From: Emydura subglobosa
Taxonomy: Eukaryota > Chordata > Testudines > Chelidae
Assembly: GCA_007922225.1 (NCBI GenBank)
Contig: ML679969.1
Coordinates: 18,039,999 to 18,103,998, forward strand
DNA length: 64,000 nt
Direction of reading: 5' to 3'
The notes under the pieces were generated by a model, which worked only from the letters and a program-made list of their open reading frames with translations, was not told the DNA's origin and did not search any database. Shown piece after piece: positions 31,976-43,235 of this stretch (its first letter is position 1; the number at the start of each line of letters is the position of its first letter). A program made the position numbers and the translations under genes.

Positions 31976-32270
31976 CATTCTCCAACCAACATTAACCCCC
32001 CTGCCTGCAGGCCGTTCCATTTGTAGAGCCCTCTCTCCCTCTGGAATGTGATGCAATGCTCCACAAAACCAGAACTGCCAGCTTCACATGAGTTGTGCAG
32101 CCAATGGTTCACCGCCCCTATTTTCTGCCTCTCACTCATGGGACTTGACGGAAGGCTTTCTAGACGGTCATTTGGACTTTCCTCTTCTAAAGCCTCCCTC
32201 CAAGGTCCCTGAAGCCTTCTATAATCTGTGGAGTTCCACATGATGCCACATCATTAATTCCAATGAGGAA
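31976..32270 (-). pseudogene. LINE ORF1 esterase-like fragment
   Basis: The minus strand reads GINDVASCGT, then ALEEESPNDRLESLP, then SERQKIGAVNHWLHNSCEAG, then GLYKWNGLQ. The GxND block, the 'LP...R...I..VN.WL' pattern and the end block (normally DGLHLN) follow SGNH esterase modules of CR1/L2-type ORF1 proteins. In GLYKWNGLQ the catalytic DGxH pair is lost. The join to the CR1 at 31975 is unclear. Confidence 0.45.
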
Positions 32271-32639
32271 CAACCAATGCTAACCAACACAACCTGAATC
32301 GCAAGTTGTGAACATTTACAGCAAATTGTTCATGGATGATCCGCAGACCAAGAACTCACAAAGAGCAACTGTCACACTGGTGTGCAGTAGGTCTTGTCTT
32401 TAGCAGCTGGTGCATATCCCCTGTGCTGGCTCTCTGCACCAAGGGGATGTTTGCCCTGAAGCGAGTTGCCAGTTATTGCAAATAATGAATAAATATGTGA
32501 ATTTCAAGACCTATTCACAAACAGTTTGTGATCAAGAAAAAGGCAAAATTCATCAACTGAATGATTTCTTGTGAAAGATTTGCCTAGTCCTGACTATCTA
32601 TGGTACTTACCTGGCCTCCATTACTGAGCACCTCACAAT
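32271..32639. other. Unassigned stretch
   Basis: No gene or recognised repeat. Confidence 0.3.
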
Positions 32640-32895
32640 CTGTAATGTATTTCCCCTCACAAGCCCCCAGTGAGGTAATGTAGCACTATCATCTCCTTTT
32701 GACAGGTGAGAAACTGAGGCAGAGGCCAGATTCTTGAAGGTATTTAGGCATCTTAAGATGCAGACATGCAGCCAGTGGGATTTTCAAAGCACCAAGAGAC
32801 CGAACACCCAGGGATTTCAGATAGCGGTACAACAGGAAATAAACCTATGTCTCCAGAGTCTCTGGGTAGTGCCCTAACCACTGGACAACATTTCT
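32640..32895 (-). repeat. MIR/CORE-type SINE copy with foldback insertion
   Basis: 'gaaactgaggcagaggcc' then, after an interruption at about 32735-32800 (words 'tatttaggcatcttaag' and 'gggattttcaaagc' of a foldback family), 'gccctaaccactggacaac'. The SINE reads reverse-complement. Confidence 0.5.
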
Positions 32896-33325
32896 CCCTC
32901 AATCTGATGTTGCTCCTGATTCACTCAGATTGTGCCTTGGCAACTGTCATTGACCTCAGAGCCTGCACAGCCAACGTCAGAGATTGGCCCAAAGAGCTGC
33001 CCCGTCCCAGAGCACCCCCTGCTGGATGATCCGCTGAATGGCATAGCCAGTGACTTCTGCAGAGGCTACAGCCATTAGAGGTGTGAGAAGGAAAAGGTAG
33101 GAAATGGATGGCCTTGACACAGAGGGGCAGGCACCAGCCCACACTCAGATCCTGAGAGAGGGTAGGTCAAGAGAATGGTTGCTGATGTACAGACAGAGGC
33201 TGCCTTCGTTATCATTGGTAAGAAAAAGCTTAAATTCATACACTTGGCCACCAAACAATGGATCCCTGAGAGCAGCAGTTTACTGGGCTGCCCACGCTGA
33301 ACATCTACCTATATCTGTCTATTGA
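32896..33325. other. Unassigned stretch
   Basis: No gene or recognised repeat. Confidence 0.3.
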
Positions 33326-34530
33326 ATCACAGAAATGTGGGCTGCAAGGGACCTTGGGAGGTCATCAAGTCCAGCCCCCTGCATGGAGGCAGGACCAAGT
33401 AAACCCAAACCATCCCTGAGAGGTTTTGTCTAACCTGTTCTAAAACTCCTCCAGTGATGATCATCCAATGATGGAGACTCAGAAACCTGTTCCAGTGCCT
33501 AACTATCCATGTAGTTAGAAAGTTTTCCTAATATCTAACCTAAATCTCCTTTGCTGCAGATTAAGCCAATTAATTCTTGTCCTACCTTCAATGCACATAA
33601 AGAACAATTGATCACAGTCCTCGTTATAACAGCCCTTAATGTTCATGGTTTCTCTCAGTCTTTTCTTCTCTCAATGGACCATGCCCAATTCTTTCAACCT
33701 TTCCTCGCTGGAAAACGTGACATACCTTCCTATCATTTTTGTTGCTCTCGTCTGGTATCCCTTCAACTTGTTCACGTCTTTCTCTAAGTATGGCACCCAG
33801 AATCGGACTCAGTGCTCCAGCGGAGGCCTCACCACTGCCGAGTAGATCAGGACAATTACCTCCCATATCTTACATATAACCCTCCAAATCATTAATAACA
33901 GATCTGGGACTAACCCCTGCGGGACCCCACTAGGCAGGCCCTCTCAGTGTGACAGCGGACCACTGATAACTACTCTTTGAGTCCAATCTCTCTACCAGTA
34001 GTGCCTCCATCTTATAGTAGTTTCATCTAGAGCATATTTTCCTAGTTTGCTTATGAGAATGTCATGTGAGTCAATGTCAAAAGCTTTACTAAAGTCAAGG
34101 TATATCATGTTTACTGCTTCCTCCCATCCACTAGTTCAGGAACCCTGTCAAAGAAAGAAATTAGATTGGATTGGCATGTTGTTTTTGACAAATCCATGTT
34201 GGCCATTCCTTATCACCGTGTTATCCTCCAGCTTTGTACAAACTGATGGTTTAATAATTTGTTCCAGTATCTTTCTGGGTATCAAAATTAGGCTGACTGG
34301 TCTATAGTTCCCCAGATCTTCCTTTTCTCCTTTTAGAAGAGAGGTACTGTGTCTGCCCTTCTCCAATCCTCTGGGACCTCACCATGACTTCTCAAAGATA
34401 ATCACTAATGGTTCAGAGATTGCTCTGGCTAGTTCCTTAACTACTCTAGGGTGAATTTCATCAGGCCCTGAAAACATGAATACCTCTAATTTATCTAAAT
34501 ATACTTGTTCTTTCCGTATTCTGACCTCAG
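33326..34530 (-). mobile_element. CR1 LINE copy, RT and 3' end
   Basis: 3' end near 33327 ('aatcacagaaatgtgggctg' and 'agcaggaccaagtaaaccc'-like words). On minus: a LLKGEKEDLGNYRPVSLI block at 34345-34290, and C-terminal pieces at 33845-33640 antisense to words like 'cttcaacttgttcacg'. It carries many changes and is the oldest of the longer CR1 copies. Confidence 0.7.
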
Positions 34531-34989
34531 ATCAATCTATCTATCTACCCTCATGCACCCATTTCTCTATCTAGGTTCTTCACACCACGCTATATTTCAA
34601 GCATTCGCTGTGGTGAATTCCCAGCTATCTGACTATGACACAGGCTGATGCTCCTAATGGGACGCAGCCCCAAGAGGATGCCCAGAGGAGTCTTTAAAGC
34701 TGGACAAGGCTGCAATCATAACAAGCAATAAACCATCTCTGATAGAAATCTAGGAACAGGCTCTGCACCCTTCAGAACTGGCAGGCGCGTCCCAGCTTGT
34801 CCTCCCCTCCCTGCCCCTGGGGACACAGTTTGTATCAGCAGGTAAGATTCCACCGGGACTGATTCGGAGGCTCCCAAGTAGCGTCCTTCTGCAAGGGAGA
34901 GCTGGGAATGACCTGTGGATTCAGGGGGAGAAGGGGAAGCATGGACTTTCTCGCTCTGGGGCACGGCCAGGCCTAAGTACTCAGGAATG
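34531..34989. other. Unassigned stretch
   Basis: Includes a short TCTA repeat just before (34535-34550). No gene seen. Confidence 0.3.
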
Positions 34990-35312
34990 CACACACCCCT
35001 TCCCCATGCTGGCATTTCCAGGCTTGCTCTCTCCACACTCACACTCCCACTCACACATGTGCACATACTCCCTCCCAGACACACATCCTGACACCTCCCC
35101 TTTTACACACGTATGCAAGCACGCTCTCTCACACACACACACAACCATCCCCTTCACAGATATATACATGCTCACACATACACACTCCACCCTTTTTACA
35201 CACGTATGCATGTTCACGCACACACCATCCCATTCACACATTTATGCATGCTCACACACACCCTTCCCATCCCCTTCACACACATATGCAGGCTCACAAA
35301 CACACACCCTCC
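34990..35312 (+). repeat. CA-rich tandem array
   Basis: Loose units of about 40-50 bp built from 'acacacgtatgcatg', 'ctcacacacacac' and 'ccatccccttcacac'. Histidine/threonine-rich open frames on either strand come only from this composition. Confidence 0.8.
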
Positions 35313-35649
35313 CTGATACTTCAGCCCCCGCCCTTGGGCTTAAACTTAATCCCTCATGGGTCCTGCCCAGCTCTCCGTTCTGCTGCAGGACACTCCCTGG
35401 AGTGTTGGCTCCGCTCCCCCACTTCTGTCTACCCCCAAGGCCGTCTGCCTGCGGGTTGGCCCAAATCAAGAGCCTCCTTTACCCCTGATGCCCTCTCCCA
35501 TCACAGCCCATCCCAGGGTAGAAACTCTCCCCAGCAGCCCCTGTCTAATATGGGCTTCCTCCCTATACAGAAGTCACCCACTCTCCCCAGCTGGGCCTCT
35601 TCCCAGAGCCTCTGATCCTCTCTAAGGAACCCTTCTGGGGATAGCTGCT

Positions 35650-35790
35650 ACGCACAATGCAATTAGACTGCAAGCTCTCAGGGGCAGGGACTTTCTTCTT
35701 TCAGTGTTCGTACAGTGCCTGGTCCAATGAGAATCTGGTCCAGGACTGGGGCTCCTGGGTGCTACAGTAATGTAAATACCCTAATAAAGC
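35650..35790 (+). repeat. L2/MIR-type tail
   Basis: 'ttagactgcaagctctcagg' then 'tgttcgtacagtgcctgg' then 'ggggctcctgggtgctacag' and 'taatgtaaataccctaataa'. This is the usual 3' end of a sauropsid L2- or MIR-related SINE/LINE. Confidence 0.6.
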
Positions 35791-35820
35791 ACTTCTTTTC
35801 CCTCAGGGGTCACTCCCAGA

Positions 35821-35911
35821 GGGTGAATTTCAGCCCTATGCAGAGAGCCAGCCCAAGGCCCCCTGAAGTCCCACGTGGTGCATAACCCTCTGCACAGGGC
35901 AAATTCCACCC
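35821..35911. repeat. 91-bp foldback repeat
   Basis: Left arm GGGTGAATTTCAGCCCTATG and right arm complementary to GGGTGGAATTTGCCCTGTG, enclosing 'aaggccccctgaagtccc'. A related unit is near 39880-40080. Confidence 0.7.
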
Positions 35912-36700
35912 ACCAGCTGACACTGCAGTTTTCAGGACTCAATTTTGAGCTGCCATGACTGAGGCCAGCAGGGTGCCTTACATGCAGGAGGCAGGTCCTT
36001 GCCACCAGCACCACGGGCAGGTTCTGTGCCTGGATCCAGCTTGCGCTCACGGGCTGGAAGTGGTGCCAATGTACTGAGCATTGATTTTCAGAAGGGCCTG
36101 GTGCTGCTGCGGGATGAGAGTCCTGCTGGCATAGGACAGGCTGGCCCCATCCATTCGCAGAGTCGCAGCCAATCGCTCTGGCAAGACGGATCAGTTCAAT
36201 AAAAGCTTTTACTTTGCCAAGTGCTCTGGACGTAATTACATTCCATCACAGTCTCGTTTACGCTGATGAATTACCTTATGACTAACTCATGATTAATTAA
36301 TCCCAGGGAGTGGAACATGCCTTTATTAACTAAACTTGCCAGTTCACTTCCAGGCACTCTGGACACGTGCCATCAGCTAGGGAGAAAGGGATGTTGATTG
36401 TTATCTAACAGATACGGCAATGAGTCTCGTGGGACATGGCGGGCTGAGTTGATTGGCACACTGCATCATCTCCCAGCCTGGTGATGGCAGCCGCCCATGG
36501 GCTGCCTGGACAAAAAGCAACAGGTTGTTTCAGGACAAAAGGAACAAGATGGAACAGGATGAGTGATGATGCGGAAGAACAGCTGCCATGTGTGAGGCTG
36601 GGCTGTGGGCTCCAGAGACACCAGGGGACTTGCCAGAGCTGAGAGCAGGCCTGAGAGGAAAAGGAAAGACAGACTCCTTGCTGAACCAGTCTCATTTTGT
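35912..36700. other. Unassigned stretch with AT-rich island
   Basis: No gene. At 36226-36305 lies an AT-rich island with TAATTAC, ATGAATTACC and TGATTAATTAAT words, within otherwise GC-balanced DNA. Confidence 0.35.
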
Positions 36701-36707
36701 GGATTGG

Positions 36708-36765
36708 AGCTTAGACAGACAGATGAGCATGGATGGGGAGATAGACAGACAGATAGATCCTTTTA
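36708..36765 (+). repeat. GACA/GATA simple repeat
   Basis: 'tagacagacagatgagc' then 'atagacagacagatagatcc'. Confidence 0.8.
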
Positions 36766-37019
36766 AATAATGTAGACAGACTCAGATATCACTTTATATG
36801 GTCCTTTGGTCCAGCTAGAGTCCTACTTTCCATCTTCTCCCAAGGCACACAGCAAGGGTCTCTTACACCCATAAATAAGTATTTACTATCATCTTCATTA
36901 TCATCATGTGGTGTATTACTGATGCCAAACCTGAAGTCCAAAGACCTTGTTTCCCACTGCTATCATGTTACACTGCCTGTACCAAAGCAGTGGTAGCACT
37001 GATAGGAAGTGTTTGGCAG

Positions 37020-37295
37020 ACAAGGCTAGAGTAGACACAGTTAAAGAGGTTAATGGACTTGCCCAAGGTTACACAGTGAGTCAGTGGCGAGGCTGAGAAT
37101 GTCTGAATAATACACATGTTGTGGGAGGGATTGCCTATCTCCATGTGTGTACAGCTCCCAGCACACTGAGGCCCTGACTACAGCCTCTGGAGTACCACAG
37201 TAACAGTACACATACACATTACATAAAATAATAATGAATCATAACAATAGAACCCAGGAGTCCTGATCCCTGGTTCCCTGCTCTAGCCAGTTGAC
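37020..37295 (-). repeat. MIR/CORE-type SINE pieces
   Basis: Core 'cttgcccaaggttacacag' at 37058; then, in tail orientation, 'gtacagctcccagcacac' at 37150; then 'tagaacccaggagtcctgat' at 37250. Several SINE parts in close order, boundaries unclear. Confidence 0.5.
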
Positions 37296-38689
37296 AACAC
37301 TTCCCCACTTCAGGTGATGGAAAAAAGAGATCAAAAAGACTCATTAGTGTCACTAATCCATTCTCATCAGGGGTGAAATGCAAGACAGAGCGTAAGTAAT
37401 ATACAGGGGTAAATGTTACCCTCGATGACCCATAGGGGTTTATATATTCTCCAGTGTTTTTCCCAACCAAGTTTTAAATAACTTAAGCAATGGGGCTCCC
37501 ATCCCTTCCCCGGGAGAGATTATTCCACAGACTAACAGCTGTCAAAGTCATTCAGGTATTCAGCAGCATTTTCCTTTACGCCTTTTCAGCCACTGCTCCT
37601 AGAGAAGAATGAGGGCTGGACGGGACCCCTAGGGCAGCCTCCTATCTCTCCCCTTGCACCATAGCAGGACTGATCTCAACACCTGTGAATCGCCCCAGTG
37701 GATGGGTCTCTCTCTTCGCTGTGGTTCTGTCCACCAACTTCCTGTTGGCAGCTTGTTCCCTTGCTGAGCTGCTCTGGGATTTTTAGCTCTTTCTCTGAGC
37801 AGTGAAGCTAAGTTTCCCCTGCTGCAGCAGCAGGTTGTTACTTCTTGTTCTGTCCGCAGTGAGTTATGCAAATAATCGATTCCTCTCCTCTTTCTAACAT
37901 CCTGCTGTCCTTTGCGGACAATAATCATCTCTCCCCGGAGCCCCCGCTCCTCTTTAGCCATTCACCCTGCGTTGCTCCATGGTCAGACTCCTCCATCACC
38001 AAGATCAATGCCACTGGAACCACGTCAGAGGGCCGGGAAGCGTCTGGCAAATCGCCAATAAATCACACAGCATTTCCTTCACTGCACTCCCAGCTGCCGT
38101 TGCTACCTTGCTACAGCAAGGCTGCGACTGGTCTACTGGCTGGGAAGGAACAGGACTATCCGACTCCTGCCCGTGGACAGAGCCAGTTGCTATGGGGGAT
38201 GGAAAGCTTGGTGACCCATGGAAGTTATTACCTGGGTAAATGAGGGCAGAACTCCAGAGCTTTACCATCACTTCTGGGACTTTCCTGAAGACACACCATC
38301 ACTTGTGCCTCAGCACACAGTGGGCTCTATGAGATGAGCCACCAGCCACTTGAATGAGACCTTTAAACTCATTACACTTGTGGCCCCAGGCAGGATGTAA
38401 TCCCCACGTCCCATTGGTGACTGGCTGGCACCCTAACCAAGGGCTGCCACTTAGCCCCGTGGGAGTAGCCTCTAAAAAGCGCTTTAGTATCCCTGGCAAA
38501 GATGTCTCATAAACCCATTGGCTGTTTACCCCAGTATCACCAGCCCATAGCATTCAAAAGAAAATATTGTGAGATTTTGAAAAGTAATAAATGTGCAGTT
38601 CTTTTTCTTTGCCTTCTGCCTTTGGAGCCTTGTGGACGTACTCAGCTCACATTTTCTCTTTTCTCCACAACCATTAGAATGAATTTTTT
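37296..38689. other. Unassigned 1.4-kb stretch
   Basis: No gene or confident repeat. Part resembles decayed LINE 3' text ('agcctcctatctctccc', 37630-37960), too weak to call. Confidence 0.3.
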
Positions 38690-38800
38690 TTTTAATTAAA
38701 TGAAAACTGGGATTCTTACACAATCCCATGACTCCAGGAGCTGGGGCTTCAAGAAAAAAACAAATATTGTGACACTTATAATAAATCATGAGAGTCCGTA
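38690..38800 (+). repeat. Dispersed repeat family R1, copy 3 (partial)
   Basis: 'cccatgactccaggagctgg' followed by 'aacaaatattgtgacac', as in copies 1 and 4. Confidence 0.6.
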
Positions 38801-38884
38801 GCACGGCTTAGCTGTTCAAACATGGCTGTATTTAAATGCCACACTCACTCATTTGGAGATAGGTGTATAGAATCTTGCTAATCT

Positions 38885-39110
38885 GTTTGCTAATCTGCAG
38901 CAAGGGAGATTGAGATTATATATTAGGAAAAACTTTCTAAGTAGAAGGATAGTTAAACACTGGAATCTGCTTCCAAGGGAGGCTGTGGAACCCCCCTAAT
39001 TTGGAGGTTTGTAAGAACAGGTTGGACAAACAACTGGAAGGGATGGTCGAGGTTTGCTTTGTCTTGCCTCACCGGACTGGACTTGGTGACCTCTACATTT
39101 TTATGATTCT
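38885..39110 (+). mobile_element. CR1 3' fragment
   Basis: Plus-strand reading 'LRLYIRKNFLSRRIVKHWN' then LLPREAVEPP, then decayed 3' UTR ending 'ttatgattctctgaa'. Short, 5'-truncated CR1. Confidence 0.75.
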
Positions 39111-39879
39111 CTGAAATTCCTATTAAGTGCCTAAATATCTTTAAAAATCTGACCTGAAAGGCCTATATAAAGCTTGCCTGTGTAACCTTCACTCTGCCTC
39201 TTTGTGCAACCATGGTGCACTACAGCTGTAATGACATGATCACGTATTATATTCCCCTGGTGTGTTTGTTTTCTGGAGCACAGTGAAAGAGGCAGCTGTG
39301 CAATATTTATTTTTATCCTTATTATTCATAGAGTGGATTCTTGTTGCTTTCATATCACACCATCCAGTCTGCCCACTGAGGGTCCTCGTGTTCTGTTGAA
39401 TCAGGTTGCCTTGCATTTACACCTTAGTAATCACAAATGGAAGGAGGCTCCTTATCAGGCATAGAGCCTCAGGCTCCCAGCCTCATCTACTGCAAGCTGG
39501 CCACCCTGAGCACTGAGTCAGGGGTCTTGGGGAAGAAATAGCAGGTGATCATGTAATTAACCACCATGGATGGGATTTTCACAGGCCTCCGGATGTCCAA
39601 ATCCCCCTGGAAATTAATAGGAACTGGACATCCACATTTGACAATCTCAGCCTATATTGTTTGGCAGATGCACAAGGGGACAGAGTCAAGTGTGTACAAG
39701 GAACAGGAAAAACCTGACTTCGCAGTGCACCGTGAACTTTTTGTAGAGGATTTCCTAAATTGTTTTTTTCTAAAGTAAAATGATAAAGTAAAGCAATCCC
39801 CTGCTGTGAAACTATTTGCTAGAGGGCAGTAGAGTGAAGATTCCTGTACCAGATAGTCTCAGCTCTACCTTATGGTGGG
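39111..39879. other. Unassigned stretch with foldback pieces
   Basis: Pieces of the 'gggattttca...ggcctcc' foldback family at about 39118-39155 and 39563-39650. Nothing coding. Confidence 0.35.
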
Positions 39880-40080
39880 TGAAATTCACCTACGCACGGA
39901 ACCCTAGTGCAATGTATGGCTCGCAGTGGGACTTCAGAGATTCAAAGGTCCTGTCTGGACCCTGGAACACAGGGGTGCATTCCACCCTGAATATGCACTT
40001 CAATCCCATAGGCAACTTCAAATATGGTATGGGGAAATCCCATAATCACCTTCTGAGAGGTGAAATTCCACTCCACTGAT
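39880..40080. repeat. Foldback-like repeat related to 35821
   Basis: 'ggtgggtgaaattcacctac' at the left and 'gaggtgaaattccactcc' at the right, plus 'cagtgggacttcagag' inside, shared with the 35821 unit. Confidence 0.45.
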
Positions 40081-40243
40081 TTGTGCGTGTCAGCACAGTA
40101 CTCATCAAAGCGGGGGAGGTTGTTACTAAGGAATCTGTCACGTCTCTGCTATTTAAATAACATTAGGAGTATGAAGAAAGCACACTGGCTCCTGATAACA
40201 GTGTGTACTAACCCTATACAAATTCAAAGGCCTATACACAGGC

Positions 40244-40266
40244 ACACGCACGCACACACACACACA
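40244..40266 (+). repeat. (CA)n simple repeat
   Basis: Short CA run with CG interruptions. Confidence 0.85.
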
Positions 40267-40359
40267 GTGCTGCTCTGTCAGATTCTGGTGCATCCTGCAA
40301 CAGAAGACAGGGTGGCCCTCTAGAGAGCTCCCAAACTATTTAAAGAGATACTACCCAAT

Positions 40360-40378
40360 TTTTTTTTTTTTTTTTTTA
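40360..40378 (-). repeat. Poly(T) tract
   Basis: About 19 T in a row, followed by AAAAACAGC. Could be the A-tail of a reverse-oriented insertion; no source element recognised. Confidence 0.7.
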
Positions 40379-40380
40379 AA

Positions 40381-42152
40381 AACAGCAGAACCCTCATCAT
40401 TTACTCAAAAGAAACACATCAAAGCACATGCACAAAGTGTTTTAAACAAGTATTTATAGCACACTGTGCAGGGGCTTACACCACTCGTGGCTGTGGCAGC
40501 ACCTCCCTGGGGCTTATCTGGGGAATTAGCTCACCATGGTCTGTGCCCCACCCTGCTCTCACTCTGCAGTTCCTCTCTTGCGAGTCACGAGCTGTAGCTC
40601 ATCTCCTTCATAGCGTAGCATAGCATAGCCCGCCAGCCACCTCACACTCATCCTCCCCTGCCAGCAGGGCCGTCCCTAAGGGTTTCAGGGCCTGGGGCAA
40701 AGCACACTGTGTGGGCCCCCCGCCTGGCTCCAGTGGCATACCCTGGGTCTCCAGCACCCAACCCTGCATTTGGGCCTCCCCACACACAGGGCAGGAGGGG
40801 TCTCCAGCTCCCAAGAGACAATGCCACCCCCAAAGGCCCCAGGGAAGAGGGGGGAGTCTGTACCTGCAAGGGGGGAGAACATGCCACTTACCTCCTCCTC
40901 CGTGGGTCAGAAGAGCCCCCTCCCCCACACTTACCCACCTCACAGTGCCCAGCTCTCCCAATCCAACCCCACAGCCCGGCACCTGGCTCAGATGGGGCAG
41001 CCTCACCCCTGACCTGGGAGGGAGGGGCCTGGGCCGGACCTTCACGATACACAGCAGCAATGGAGGGCGCACAAAGCTCTGAGGGATGTCTGGCTGTGCC
41101 TCCCACCCCCACTGCATATCATGAAGGGACAGCCCAGCACCCCCCTCCCCCACAGGGTGATGCCGAGAGGCCTGGCCCCCTCAGTACACAAGTGGCTACT
41201 GCCTAGCTTCTACCAGATCCCTGCACAAAGCCGGGACCCTGGCAGCAGCCTTCCACCCAGTCTGGTGCACAGCTGGGAGATGGGCTGCAGCCACCCACCC
41301 AGTCTGGAGCAGGGCCCAGGGTGGTCACCCCACTCTGCCCTACCCTCAGAACAGCCCTGCTTGCCAGGATCTCCTAAGAGTCTCTTTCCACAGAGTCTCA
41401 GACAGCCTCCCTCTCCACAGTGCTGACTGCACCACTCCCACAGCAGCTAGAAGGGGAAGCTAGGCCTGTCCTCTTCTCCCTTGAACCCCCAGTTGGGGTT
41501 TTTACTGCCTTTACTGCTCCTTCCCAGCTGCTTCCAATAATGATATTTTCAGGTGCTTACTCTCCCCCTTGTATTAGGGAGTGTGACTGCAGGCTCCACT
41601 CAGCTCCTAGGCTTTCTAGAAGCCCCCTCCTGCTCCTGACCAGGTGACCTTCATTCTCAATTAGTATTTGCCCCTTAGCTCCCCAGCAGGTGCAGCCTAT
41701 GACTAATTGGCCTCTCTTGTCACCTCCCCTGCAGTGCTGGCGTGGGGTCACAGTCACCCAAATCAAAAGGCATTTTTCACACCCCATTCACAGGCACTTC
41801 TCTGACCAGGCTCCTCTCCCCCTAATAACATGCGTGTTTCTGCACCAAATCACAGCGGCATCAGAACTGCTAGGGAAAAAAAAGACACTTTAATGCTGGG
41901 GGAAAATCTTTTCCTGGCGCTGTCTTTGTTCCTGAAATTCACTAAGCTGGTTTTGCTCAGTTTTTCAAAAAAGAGTAAGCAGAGGACTGTCAGGCATCGC
42001 CCAGGGCCAGAACAATTCATCCTGAAAGGGAAAAGGTTCCGATTATAAGGACTTGCAAAAGAGAGGAAGGCACCAGGATGGAACCCATGAGATCTGGGCT
42101 CATCTTCTAGCAATGCCAACGATTTAGGGAAGTCACCAACCTACAGGTCCTC
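40381..42152. other. Unassigned 1.8-kb stretch
   Basis: Words like 'cagggccgtccctaaggg' at 40668 resemble the start of a known kind of hAT-like element, but no right end or duplication is visible. Long open frames at 40600-41210 are proline/glycine-rich and lie opposite each other. I do not accept them as genes. Confidence 0.3.
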
Positions 42153-42600
42153 AAGGTGCCTAACTCCCATTGACAGGGCTGGATTAATTCATAGGCCAAT
42201 TAGACATGTGCCTGGGGCCCAGATTCATGGGGGGAGGCCCAAAACGTGGGGTGGGAGGGTTTGTTTTTTTTTTGTTTGTTTTTTTTTAAACAATGTGGAT
42301 TTGCAGGCAAACTGAAAGAACTTTGCTCACTTGAGTGGGTGACGCCATGGCCTGGCATATGGCACCACTCACATTTGGCCCAGCCACATTTCCATCCTGG
42401 TGAGCAGCACCCACTGCAGCAACAAGATGAGCAGCTGGCCCCAGCAGATCTACAGCAGGCTTGGCCCAGCCACTGGGTACAGCTGTGTGTTGTTTTCCAT
42501 ATTAGGAGGTAGAGGCCCAGAAGCCTCTGTTTGCCTAGAGCCCAATGACGGGATAATCATGCCCTTCCCATTGATTTCAATGGGAGTTAGGCTCCTAAAT
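42153..42600. repeat. Palindromic foldback, split by a hAT-like element
   Basis: Left GGTGCCTAACTCCCATTGA (ending 42173) and right TTGATTTCAATGGGAGTTAGG (from 42571, allowing for the duplicated target). Joined, they form an almost perfect palindrome. Confidence 0.75.
42174..42566. mobile_element. Non-autonomous hAT-like element, 393 bp
   Basis: Flanked by perfect 8-bp duplications CCCATTGA (42166-42173 and 42567-42574). Ends are CAGGGCTGGATTAA and, complement of the right end, AAGGGCATGATTATC, sharing AGGGC and GATTA in register. The 8-bp duplication and CAGGG ends fit hAT. It sits in the palindrome above and has no transposase. Confidence 0.85.
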
Positions 42601-42960
42601 AAAGTGTAGCCAAACTCAAGAAATCAGCACAGCTGCCATGGCCCAGGAGCTAGCAAACAGAGCAGTAGACAGTGCAGTCTGAGTGATCCTTAGGGGCAAT
42701 GGGTGAGTTGTTTGTTTGTCTTTTGTTTTGTTTTGCTGAATATGCCATCCCAACCCTCAGCCCTGGGCTAGCCTACTCCAGTGGCTTCCCCTCCATGCTG
42801 CCACCTCCTGCAGCCAAAGACAATTGTGGGAGGGGAACAAGCCAGTCTATGCAATCCATGAATGGAAGTGCATGGGCAGATGTACCCAATGCACTCCACC
42901 TGCCCAGCATCCCCAGGAAAGTAAAATAGGAGCAATGGGGACATTGCATTGAGTGGCTTA
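42601..42960. other. Unassigned stretch
   Basis: TTTG-rich run at 42705-42735. No gene. Confidence 0.35.
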
Positions 42961-43235
42961 TCATAGAATCGAGGATCATAGTAATGTTGAGCTGGAAGGG
43001 AGCTTAAGAAATCATCACGTCCAGCCTCTGCATTGAGTCAGGACTAAGTAACCTAGACTATCCCTGACAGGTGTTTGTCTAACCTGTTCTTAAAAAATTC
43101 CAATGACTGGGATTCTTCAACCTCCCTTGGAAGCCTATTCCAGAGCTTAACTACCCTTATAGTTAGAAATTTTTTCCTAATATCTAACCTGAATCTCCCT
43201 GGTTGCAGATTAAGCCCATTCCATTATATTCTGGT
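42961..43235 (-). mobile_element. CR1 3' end
   Basis: 'tcatagaatcgaggatcata' then 'gaagcctattccagagctta' and 'tcctaatatctaacctgaat'. The usual antisense reading of a CR1 tail and the ORF2 end. Confidence 0.75.

Noticed and set aside
35006..35488. Histidine/threonine-rich open frame of 160 codons
   Set aside because: Direct product of the CA-rich tandem array.
40608..41206. Opposed open frames of 165-181 codons
   Set aside because: Both strands are open because stop codons are rare in this GC-rich part; no domain or splice logic.
40663..41213. Possible second hAT-like element starting CAGGGCCGTCCC
   Set aside because: No matching right end or 8-bp duplication could be found.
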